Of a stretch of DNA of 64,000 nucleotides, positions 16,934-27,142 are shown piece after piece (position 1 is the stretch's first letter; every line of letters starts with the position of its first letter). The stretch is from Micropterus salmoides (lineage: Eukaryota; Chordata; Actinopteri; Centrarchiformes; Centrarchidae): contig NW_024040485.1 in NCBI RefSeq assembly GCF_014851395.1, forward strand, positions 18,650,620 through 18,714,619, read 5' to 3'. The notes under the pieces are model-generated. The model was not told the origin of the DNA. It saw only the letters and a list, made by a program, of their open reading frames with translations, and searched no databases. The translations under genes were made by a program, and so were the position numbers.

Positions 16934-18045
16934 ATCACGGAGAAGTCAATAGTCCTCTTTGCTGGTATATTTTTGCTCTCTCACTGTGTGCTTGTATGGG
17001 TACAGCAGTCACGATTCCAGTTTATGTGCTTGTATGTGTGTGTTTTGCAGGAATGTAGGTGGCGGGTTCAGAGCCTGCTTTCATTTCTTACCAAACAAAT
17101 GAGAAAAAAGGGGGGTGGGGGGCAAATGAAGAGAGATAAGAGAAAAGAAAGGTGAGAAGGAAAGAAAGAAGCTGCTCTGAAGAAACAGGAAAATGGTCTG
17201 AATGGCGAAAAGGTTGGAGATCCCTGAAGAATCTTTCACTGAATTCACACGCAAGGAAGGAGGGATTGAAGGGAAAGAGGAAGCTGCTTGACAGCACAGG
17301 AGAAAGAGAAAAAGAAGAGGGGGAAAAAGAGGAAGGAGTGGGAGACAGAAACCGAGACTGACAGAAAGCTAATGAGCAGTGCACCACTGTGAGACCAATG
17401 AGAAGAAGGTAGCAAAGGAGAGGAAGAGGGAGGAACAGGGAGGGGAGGGAAAAGAGTAGATCACACTTTCATCTAAAATTTGCTTTCATAGTGTTTCCTA
17501 AAAACAGCAATCACATTGAGGTAAAAAACTAAGAAATGTACTGGTGACAATCAACAATCGATGCCACCTTGTATCAAAAGACTTATTCACGCCAGCATGA
17601 TAACAAACCATTCAAGTACATGTTTCAGTATGTTGAGATAGGAAGGTACAAATCTGCTCTGAAAAACAGTTCAAATGCAGCAGAAAATGCAGCAAAAATC
17701 AGAACTCCAAAAAACTCTATCAAGGATGCACATACTATACATAGAATCACTGTACAAAAGATGACAGCCATACACACATGCACACAAACACAAATAAAAT
17801 CTCACAGTAGAGGCTGAAGTGCACTGAAGTGTGAAATTTATTTCACAGCCTCACATGCTCTGTAAATCGCTCATACTGTTGCTATAGAGAGTCCTTCGTT
17901 GGATATCATCTCAGGCTAACACTTTTAATTGCTAACCTTTTAGTCCTGTTTAAAGAGGTAAACACTAGTCTGTGGGCTTTTTCAGAGAGGTTGGGGCTTG
18001 TCTACCTTTTAGTCCTGTTTAAAGTAGTCAATGTAAATCTGTGGT
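14194..18045. other. Intron segment, no gene; poly-T and TG repeats
   Basis: Contains a poly-T run at 15136-15158, a TG microsatellite at 16900-16931 and a purine-rich tract about 17100-17460. Near 17936 and 18005 a short block (CCTTTTAGTCCTGTTTAAAG) occurs twice, 69 bp apart. No recognisable exon. Confidence 0.6.
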
Positions 18046-18049
18046 TTAA

Positions 18050-18425
18050 AGGTATAGTTCAGTTTTTAAAGTCGGGCTCCAGCGGCGTAATCCAGCGCAC
18101 AGCCAAGTTGCGCTTATGCATTGTCATACGGAAGTTCTACCGTTGAGAAAATGTAGTTCAAACGAAATGGCTGTATGACGGCAAGTGCTGAATTCTAAAT
18201 ATAGCATAAACATAAACTGATACTGCCTCCCCCCCCGCTGGGCCTTCTTTAGGTGGCTAAAATATGTTTAGTTGATCCTGTCCACGGCAGCGCATTGCTT
18301 AGCTTCCATAGTGACATAACTCTCTGCTTCTCCAAACTGGGGAAGTGCTGACCGCCGTACTGCAGGCAATACACTGATCTGACTATGGATAAGTAGCCCC
18401 ACGTCAAAAATCCTGAACTATCCCT
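18050..18425. mobile_element. MITE with TTAA target duplication
   Basis: A 376-bp element. The left end reads AGGTATAGTTCAG and the right end, reverse complemented, reads AGGGATAGTTCAG. TTAA flanks both sides (18046-18049 and 18426-18429), the target signature of piggyBac and Kolobok transposons. There is no reading frame, so it would have been moved in trans. Its terminal sequence is not the CCY start typical of piggyBac, which makes a Kolobok-type assignment more likely but unproven. Confidence 0.82.
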
Positions 18426-18429
18426 TTAA

Positions 18430-18727
18430 CACGATACTTTATGGATGTACATGGAGATTCCTCCTTCACTTGGCAGTCAAAGTGCAGAGTAAGCTGAAGA
18501 AAACTCTCTGGAGTCGGACATTTTTTGTTTTGTTTTTTTGCTCAAGGACACTGAAGTGGATATTGTTGATAATGCTAGGTCTAGAATTTAAGAATTTTAA
18601 GTTTGATAAATCTCCTTAGTGTCAGTATCTAACCAACAGATGGAAGAAAAAATGAGAATTTGAATGTGAAGAAGAGAACTGTGTCTTTTGTGCAGACCAC
18701 TTCATCTCAGAAATAACTTAACAACTA

Positions 18728-18771
<44 letters not shown>

Positions 18772-20213
18772 AACTATTGAAAGGGTTTCATAAGCCCATC
18801 AAGCCCTTCATCAAAAGCTTCATAGTGGTGGCAAGAAATTTTAATCCTCATCGCTATAAGACAAAAAATACTGGTGACATGTTGACCTGTTTTCACCGGC
18901 TTCACAATCTTTTATTATCTTCTCTTCCTCTGAGTTTCTTCTATACAAAGAAGTACAAGCTTTACGGCCAAAGGTTGTTTATGGTTTTGCTGCTTTTTCA
19001 AAACATCAGAGCGAGGTTAGATGGGTGATATGTCTCTGCTTGCATCCGACACAGATTGTGACCAAGACTTTATTAGGCCCATCTCACACAGTGTGACATG
19101 CAGCACACTTGTGAGATTGTTGATAACACACAGTCTGTCTGCACCTTTAGTGAATTTGAAGAGCTTCACGGTAGCAGTAGTAGGTACTAGTGCATCACTT
19201 AAACTATACCATCATGTCATTTACCTGTTTTTCTTTCTAGAAGTTTCCCTATGATAGCTGAGACTGTGACGGGACACCTTCTTCTCCTCTTCTCTTTTTC
19301 TTCTTGGTAATGTTGCATTATTCAGGTGATACCTACTGTATGTAACTAATTGCATGCAGCCAAACCGCAGCAGTGGCTGCGCTACTGTTCTTTTGCCTAG
19401 GTAATACAAGGTAAAGGGAGAGCTTAGAAACACAAACATGCACAGGAAACAGGCGAGAACAGACGTGAATGAATTTACAAAGTGAGATATTTAGTGATTA
19501 GATGCACATTTTTCTGATCCTTTAATGTGTAAATGACATTTAACTACTTTTCTGAATGAAATGCAGGTTTTGTACATGACTCAGTTCATTGGTTGGATTT
19601 TTGTGTTTGGTTTCAGGCACATTTTAGCCAAGCAGAGCATTTCCACTGAGACTTAGTGTAGATAACGTGTGTGGGGAGGTGGAGGTATAATCATGCAACC
19701 CCCACAATCCAGAGGAATCCCCAACTAATGTATTGGAAAACATGTGTACCCACTGAGCCATCATGGTGGAGAGGCTGATGTCATATCATCCTGAGCTGGC
19801 TGAATGCAGAGAGTGAGAGACAATCATTGACACTGATTGGTTGTCCCTGGCTCCTGCTGTGGAGAGTTCTTCTCTGGTCCATTACTGGGAAGCTTGGATG
19901 CCTGCCGGGAAGATGGCCCCAGGGGATCATTTATCTTAGGACACACACAGCATAGATGGCATACCAAATCATACACACACAAAAGCTCTAGTCGTATTTC
20001 TCAGAGTTTGTGAATTATATTCTTGTAGCGCTCAAATAACATTGTACACTCATGTATGCGCATGTATCTCTTTCTGCCTATGTCTGCATCTTGATGTCTG
20101 CATGTTTTCACTGCTGTTTGAACCTTTTGTGCCAGGATAAAGTGGATTACACCAATCTACTTTATTGTCTCTCTCCTTCTCTCGCTTTTCACATTCTCCC
20201 TTTTCTATCTCAA

Positions 20214-20217
<4 letters not shown>
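18430..20217. other. Intron segment, no gene
   Basis: Ordinary AT-rich intron sequence with a (TG)n microsatellite at 18731-18768. Nothing else recognised. Confidence 0.6.
18731..18768. repeat. (GT)n microsatellite
   Basis: Nineteen uninterrupted GT dinucleotides. Confidence 0.95.

Positions 20218-20256
<39 letters not shown>
20218..20256. repeat. (TA)n microsatellite
   Basis: An uninterrupted TA run that lies 10 bp before the target duplication of the hAT element at 20274. Confidence 0.95.
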
Positions 20257-20259
<3 letters not shown>

Positions 20260-20273
20260 GCCAAGCCTACAGC

Positions 20274-21389
20274 CAGGGGCGGGCTTACAAATACATCAAT
20301 CATGAAGTAACATTTGTATGTCAAACAAATGGCAAACTTATTAGCACATTTTAACAAAACTCCCTTCACTGCTATGCATCATGGGAAGTCTGAGGGGCGG
20401 ACTTAGGCTACGTAGCCTATCACCCCGGACTCACACAGGCAGCGCGTGAACCGCGGTTTACTTCTGTCCTCTGACCGGCTTCTACTTCCACTGGAAGCCC
20501 CTCAGCATCTCAACAGTAGAGTGTGCAGCCTGCCCAGCGTTAATAACTTGTTTTTTGTCCTTTTGTGATTCTACTTCCTTCTTCACTGTGGCCCTCATTA
20601 GTTCAGAATAACAGCGTTTTGCCTGTTTGATTTTGCTGACATGTTTAGATTTTGTTGATTTGGTGATTGTTTGTCTGTTTTAACTGTGTATTGTTGATAT
20701 ACGATCGGGAGTCTGTACAGGGTATTTTATTTTGAAAATTGATCGGATTCTCGCTGTTTTATGTCTGACTTCCTGCCCGGTTCATCTGCTCTGTGCTGCT
20801 TGACGGATGCCACGCAAAAATACACTGGTTGCTTCTCTCTAGAGCGGAACGGGAGACACTTCTGGGACGCACTGCAGCGCTTCTGGTGTGACAGAACTAG
20901 AACTAGTGTGACACAGACTAGAATGGCTGTGATCCCCTCCAGCAGCCGCAACGCAGGCAGACTCAGTGAGTCCGGGGTCATGTAAACATGGTATTAAATG
21001 ACTTGGTAGCAGGTGGGCACCGTGATGAAGCTCCGACCTCGTCTTGAAAACGCAGTGTTCACATACGATACTTTGATGATCAGTCCCAAAAGTCAGTAGA
21101 TGAACATGGCAAAGACTATACCTGGTTTGGTACCTTTTACATCAGCAAATGGGGTTTGTCCCATAGACCAGGGGTTTATGGGGAACAGGAAATTTACCAG
21201 GTAAATTAAAGATGGGGGGGGGGGCATTTCCCAAGCTTTGGCTGAGGAGAGGCCCGCAGTCTCAGACTGCCATAGACTGTATATAAAAAGGTTAGTCTGC
21301 AAAAATTAGCGATTTGGTGGTTTGTGCGAACAAGGTGACCTGGGGTCGAGTCAAATTCCCGACCTGAATTCTGCAGCAGTCCGCCCCTG
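20274..21389. mobile_element. Non-autonomous hAT element with 8-bp target duplication
   Basis: A 1116-bp insertion. The ends are CAGGGGCGGGCT (left) and, reverse complemented, CAGGGGCGGACT (right), one mismatch in 12. The identical octamer CCTACAGC flanks it at 20266-20273 and 21390-21397. An 8-bp duplication with CAGGG-type termini is the hallmark of hAT transposons. No transposase motif is visible in any frame, so it is a deletion derivative. Confidence 0.9.
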
Positions 21390-21397
21390 CCTACAGC

Positions 21398-22102
21398 CTA
21401 TGTTTTATATTTTGTTGAGTTGTGTACCTACAGTATCCATATCCCCTTGTGTTGTGGTTGTCTGCCAGAAGCTGTCATAAATTTATTCTTTATCCAGCCA
21501 GCCAGATTTATATGATACATTTTTTAGAACTTTGTTGTTTTTAACTACAATTTTTAACCAGATGAAGGCTGGTATATATTGGATATCTTCAAATCTAGAA
21601 TTACTGTTTTAGCGTACATGTAAATATTGGGCTCCAAGTCCTATTCATGTGTGACTGTTATGTTTGGATGTATCTATTTTGCTACATAAAACATGAACAT
21701 AAAGTTAAGGAATTTAAGGGCAACATTGATTTTAATCATTGTTGCTGAAATTGTCCACAGTGAAACAAAGAGTCTCATATGTGAAAGTAATTTGCAACAG
21801 CTTTGGATTGCTCTAACAGAAATGTAAAATACTATGGTCTCTTTATTTGCAAATGTGGCAATGAAAGTACAGGCACAGGTGGATGTGGCAGCACAGCCTC
21901 AACACCATATCGAGCTAAAAATCAACATTTAACTTGTCAAACAGCTCTTTTTTAAAACACACCACAACATGTACCACCTTAGCCAATGTGGTGAAGACGG
22001 GCAAATGGACAGCAAACTAACTTAAACCCAGTGACATTGGGAATTTATTATGATTTAAAAACATTTTGCAATAAAGAATATTTTTAAGGATTTGGTTCAA
22101 AT
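21398..22102. other. Intron segment, nothing recognised
   Basis: AT-rich sequence between the hAT at 20274-21389 and the nested transposon stack starting at 22103. No exon or repeat assigned. Confidence 0.55.
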
Positions 22103-22237
22103 TAGGGCTTGCAATACGATGATATCTATCGTCTGACGATAGAAAAACGTCTGTCGTTAATTATGCTCTATCGTTTATATCGTTGTCACAAATTCCACAC
22201 TTTACCGTAATATTTTGGTGAGGGAACGGCTATGCAC

Positions 22238-22966
22238 TAGTGATGTGCAATACCACTTAATTCATATATGATCCAATTCCAAGTAATACCCAGGCTGGTA
22301 TTGCCGATACCGATACAAAAACTTTTTACATATTTTATTTCTAGTTTAATGTGACCTCCCCCCTCCCATGTCTGTATTTATGAGAGAAATAAGGAGTAGG
22401 CTGTAGCCTTACCAATTCAAATAATAACAACAATAATAATAATAGCTACATAATGACAAGACATCAAACTACTCTCATATTCTTTAATTATAATAAAAAT
22501 ATCCTGCTCAGAACTGCCGCTTCCTAACATCATCCCATTATTGTGACAGACTTAATCTCAGATGTTTAGTGAAGTTTGCGGTGTTGCCAAAGTATTTCAC
22601 TGTCTATGCACACACATCACACAGAGCAACATTATTACCTTCACAGCTTAAATACAGCCAGACCTGACTGTTTTTACAGTCAGCCAGTGTCAGGATTCAA
22701 TCGTGGGAAATGTAAAGGGCTTCAGGGCTCACTTCAAAGAAGCTCCGTCACAGAGCCTTAGCACAAGCATGACTTTGACAGGGGAAGTAGTTCCTATCAA
22801 CCAAGTATAATTAGACCATCCTGGTGACAGTAAGATACTTATGATAAAACACACACTCACTCCAAATGACTGAGTTTAGATATCGATCCTTTTGAGTATC
22901 GATCCTAGAGCAGGAAACGGTGGTATCAGAAATATCGATACTTTAGGATTGATCCGCACATCACTA
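22238..22966. mobile_element. hAT element with perfect 8-bp target duplication
   Basis: A 729-bp insertion with TAGTGATGTGC at both ends in inverted orientation. The octamer CTATGCAC directly flanks it at 22230-22237 and 22967-22974. Removing the element and one octamer restores continuous sequence of the surrounding shell. Inside, near both ends, are copies of a GATACCGATAC / TATCGATCC-type motif. No reading frame for a transposase. Confidence 0.9.
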
Positions 22967-24500
22967 CTATGCACCGCGTTGAAGTTAGTTTTACGTTGGA
23001 ATTTGACATCTACACAATGTCCAACGTAAAAATTAATATCAAACTTGAAACTAACTTCACAGCGGTCCGTTCTTCCACACGTGACAGCGTTGCGGAGAAG
23101 AAATTGCATTAAATATAATGGACGAGTCACACTATCCAGCAGTTCCAGCCATGATGTGTGTATTAGTCAGGTAACGCTTACTTTATAGTTCGCCAAGACA
23201 TGCTGTTGTGATGTTAGCTATAGCAGCAGGAGAGCTGTGAGTATTGCTGCCCGAGGCTGCTGTGCTGCTCTGGGACCGTCTTGACCTCTCATATTTGCAG
23301 CAGCAAGTAGTGTCAGATTGCTTATCCACAACCTACCTAACATTAGTTACATTACTTGTTGTGTCGTTGTTCACACTCTCATGGTATTTGTCATGGTGTT
23401 CTCCAGAATCGCTTTAGTTACCCCACCATGATAATGCAGAGAGATATATTCCGAGTTGCAGTCGGAAATGCCATATTTCATTGAACTTACAAAAAATATT
23501 TCGGTAACACTTTCTATGAAGGTCATCGCTATAATGACTTATGCATATATTTATAACACGATATAATGCATCCTTACAACATTATAACAGTTGTTATAAT
23601 CACTTACAAACATGCATTAGGCGCTATAGCAAAGTTCATAATGTATTATGACCTTTTGATTTAATGTTTTATAACTAATAGTTATACCAGTTTATACCAC
23701 TGTGCGGCAAGAATCTCCGACCATGTTCCATAACACATTATAACCACCGACTCTGCCTCCTTATGAATACACTTTAGTCACCATTTACAATTAGTGATAT
23801 AAAATGGAATAATAGCTTATAGTAATGTTTAAAGTTATATAGCATGTCTTTGTTTGCTTTAAGTAAAGTGTTAAAATATCTATCGCTGTATAATATATTA
23901 CAGGTGGACATAATACCATATGAACTAATTATAAGACCTTATAACACGTAATTGTTTTAAGTAAAGTGACACACATTTTGCGCAGGAAAACAACTTTTAT
24001 TTATGTTTCTTCATTTTATGAACAATCTGTATGAATTTTGAACATTTTGCAATTTAGCACAAAAACACAACATAATTGCGTCAAGAAAACTCGTTGCCAG
24101 GGTGGTGAAAGATCCGCTCAAGAGAAGACCTGTTGCAGACCATATAACATCATGTAAGAAGAGGCTCAGATGTTGTCACAGATGAATGGCGAGCCTATGG
24201 ACAGGCCCTAACAGATACATTTTAAAGTAATTGAATGGGAATACTGTTTGGGCAGTAGGAATGAGAATGCATCTTTTTGTTTCTGTGTAAATTCTGGATA
24301 ATTACTAAGCATTTCGTTTACACATTAAAATCCAAAATAAATATCTCCTCAATTGCTTAAAAGGACTAGTTTACATCCCTGATTTACTTTAGTAGCCTCA
24401 GCTCCTCCGTGGTCACCAGCGTCCTTCCTTTAACAACCAGTTGTTCCGACTCCTCTGGACACTGAAATATAATTTAACTTAACTAGCAGGATGTACAGTA

Positions 24501-26090
24501 CAGTCCCTGACAAAAGTCTTGTCGCTTGTGTACAAATTGACCTGAAGTGCCGCTGAAATATATTTCTAATCAAGATTTTTTTTACAAGAAATGGCTCAGT
24601 TTAATCCCAACAGCTTTTGTAATAATGTTTCAGTGCAAAACGAAACTGTCAAAAAGTATTCTAATATTCACAGCTTGTGTTGTCGCCTTGTCATATGAGC
24701 TTCTCCTGTGACTAATATGGATCAATTAGGTCTCAGTGTGTATAAAAACAACCCCAGTACACTAGACCTTCACATCAACAGCAACTAGACCTCTGCAAAC
24801 ATGCCTAAGATTCACCTGAGACTAAAGTTTTGATTATCAAGAGGCTGAAGACCAGATCCACTGCTGATGTGGCAGACACCTTCAATGTGTCTCAGTGTCA
24901 AGTACAGAGGATAAAAAAAACATCTGAAGACACTGGAGACATTTTTGACAAGCCCAGGTCAGGCAGATCCCGCAAGACAACTGCTCGAGAGGACCGTTTG
25001 GTTTGAAAATCCAAGGCCAGCCCATTTTCCACTGCAGCAGAGCTCCATGAGACCTGGTCACCTGAAGTCCCTGTGTCAACCAGAACAGTTTGTCGGATTC
25101 TGTCTCGAAATGGCCTCCATGGTCAGTGCCCAGAAGCCAGCACTAACAAAAGACAATTGAAAAACCGTGTGGCATTTGCCAAGGCCTACAGCCTGCTAAA
25201 AGGAATGGACACTGGAAAAGTGGAAGAAGGTGGATTTTTCAGATGAATCTTCTGTTGAATTACACCACAGTCGCCGCAAATATTGCAGGAGACCTGCTGG
25301 AGCCCATGGATCCGAGATTCACCCAGAAACAGTGAAGTTTTGGTGGTGGAAAAATCATGGTCTGGGGTTACATCCAGTATGGGGTGTGCGAGAGATCTGC
25401 AGGGTGGAAGGCAACATCAATAGTCTAAAATACCAAGAAATCTTAGCTACCTCTTATTTTCCCAACCATAAAAAAGGCCAAATTCTGCAGCAGGATGGTG
25501 CTCCATCGCATACTTCCATCTCCACATCAAAGTTCCTCAAGGCGAAGAAGATCAAGATGCTCCAGGATTGGCCAGCCCAGTCACCAGACATGAACATCAT
25601 TGAGCATATGTGGGGTAGGATGAAAGAGGAAGCATGGAAGACGAAACCAAAGAATACTGATGAACTCTGGGAGGCATGCAAGACTGCTTTCTTTGCTATT
25701 CCTGATGACTTCATCAATAAATTGTATGCATCCTTGCCAAACCGCATGGATGCAGTCCTTCAAGCTCATGGAGGTCATACAAGATATTAAATTTGGATCT
25801 CACAGCACCACTATTTAATTTGCTGACATATTTTGTATTTGCAGTAAATTTGTTCAATTTCTGTATAGGCGACAAAACTTATGTCTTGCCAAAATTTGAC
25901 CTTTCTGTCTTGTTTAAATGATAAATCTTTTTTCAGTGAAACTAATTTATTTCAGTGCATTAAACATCATTTGGGAGGGTTTTAGCTTTTCATATGAGCT
26001 ATTTCTAACAACAATTGATTAATTAAAAGTCAGGTTAATAGCAGGTGTTTCTACAAAATAGATAAGCGACAAGACTTTTGTCAGGGACTG
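24501..26090 (+). mobile_element. Tc1-like transposon, decayed
   Basis: A 1590-bp element. The ends are inverted copies of CAGTCCCTGACAAAAGTC, each flanked by TA (24499-24500 and 26091-26092). It inserted in the spacer of the long-TIR element, so it is the youngest layer of this stack. It encodes a damaged transposase described separately. Confidence 0.93.
24801..25790 (+). pseudogene. Tc1-like transposase pseudogene (D,D,E residues retained)
   Basis: The ATG at 24801 opens MPKIHLR and then meets a stop after a shift. The family sequence resumes in another frame with the helix-turn-helix region TRSTADVADTFNVSQCQVQR and a SGRSR motif. A TGA at 25004-25006 breaks that frame, and more shifts occur near 25215 and 25350-25385. 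The last part, 25230-25790, is open for 186 codons. It holds the first Asp in FSDES, the second in QQDGAPSH and the Glu in NIIEHMW, and ends GGHTRY. I count 35 residues between the second Asp and the Glu rather than 34, so this may belong to a DD35E-type Tc1 lineage. It cannot make a full transposase. Confidence 0.9.
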
Positions 26091-27142
26091 TATGTGTACA
26101 GGACACCAGTTTAGCTTCAACCTGCTGTTCTCATTCCTCAACAAGTTAGGTAGTAATGACACGCACTAATTAACATTACTCCGTTACTAATTTAGCTAAC
26201 GTTACACTGCAGCCAAAACCGTGCTTTACAGACCGGGGATCTGTTAGCTAGCGCTGTAAGTTGTCAGTCAGGCAGACATGTGCAGTGTAGGTCACAGTGT
26301 GTCCGTTTAGTCTGTTGTTTTTCCGCAACTGCTGGAAAAGTGAAAGCAGTTAGCGCTAGCTAACAGTATTCCCATTTAATTACTTTAAAATGTCTTTTAA
26401 TAGGCTACGTTTTGTGAAGTCGTTGTCTTTAATCGTCCACTGCATCTGTTAGGGCCTGTCCATAGGCTCGCCATTCATCTGTGACAACATCTGAGCCTCT
26501 TCTTACATGATGTTGGTCTGCAACAGGTCTTCTCTTGAGCGGATCTTTCACCACCCTGGCAACGAGTTTTCTTGATGCAATTATGTTGTGTTTTTGTGCT
26601 AAACTGCAAAATGTTCAAAATTCATACAGATTGTTCATAAAATGAAGAAACATAAATAAAAGTTGTTTTCCTGCGCAAAATGTGTGTGTCACTTTACTTA
26701 AAGCAAACAAAGACATGCTATATAACATTAAACATTACTATAAGCTATTATTCCATTTTATATCACTAATTGTAAATGGTGACTAAAGTGTATTTATAAC
26801 GAGGCAGAGTCGGTGGTTATAATGTGTTATGGAACATGGTCGGAGATTCTTGCCGCACAGTGGTATAAACTGGTATTAGTATTAGTTATAAAACATTAAA
26901 TCAAAAGGTCATAATACATTATGAACTTTGCTATAGCGCCTAATGCATGTTTGTAAGTGATTATAAAAACTGTTATAATGTCTTATGGACGCATTATATC
27001 GTGTTATAAATATATGCATAAGTCATTATAGCGATGACCTTCATAGAAAGTGTTACCAAATTTTCTATATCGTTATTGGGATATGAAATGACCCATATTG
27101 GGATATGAATTTTTTGCCATATCGCACAGCCCTATTAAATAA

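Larger units (their letters stand above)
23503..27057. mobile_element. Long-TIR foldback DNA element
   Basis: The outer ends are exact inverted copies starting GGTAACACTTTCTATGAAGG. The arms extend inward to about 24247 (left, 745 bp) and 26363 (right, 695 bp). They stay highly similar except for two indels: about 100 bp present only on the left (roughly 23872-23975) and about 50 bp present only on the right (near 26390-26440). The central spacer is about 525 bp once the Tc1 insertion is subtracted. No transposase or clear target duplication was seen, so the superfamily is open. The arms would form a large cruciform or a long double-stranded RNA if transcribed. Confidence 0.88.
22103..27134. 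mobile_element. Outer hAT-like shell of a nested transposon stack (putative)
   Basis: The left boundary reads TAGGGCTTGCAATACGAT and the right boundary, reverse complemented, TAGGGCTGTGCGATATGG, imperfect inverted repeats resembling a common fish hAT terminus. Sequence just inside each end shows TATCG-rich blocks. Flanking 8-mers match only about 5 of 8, so no clean target duplication supports the call. The shell contains the elements at 22238-22966, 23503-27057 and 24501-26090. It has no transposase of its own. Confidence 0.5.

Noticed and set aside
17936..18043. Tandem duplication of CCTTTTAGTCCTGTTTAAAG
   Set aside because: Only two short copies 69 bp apart; no sign of a larger structure or function.
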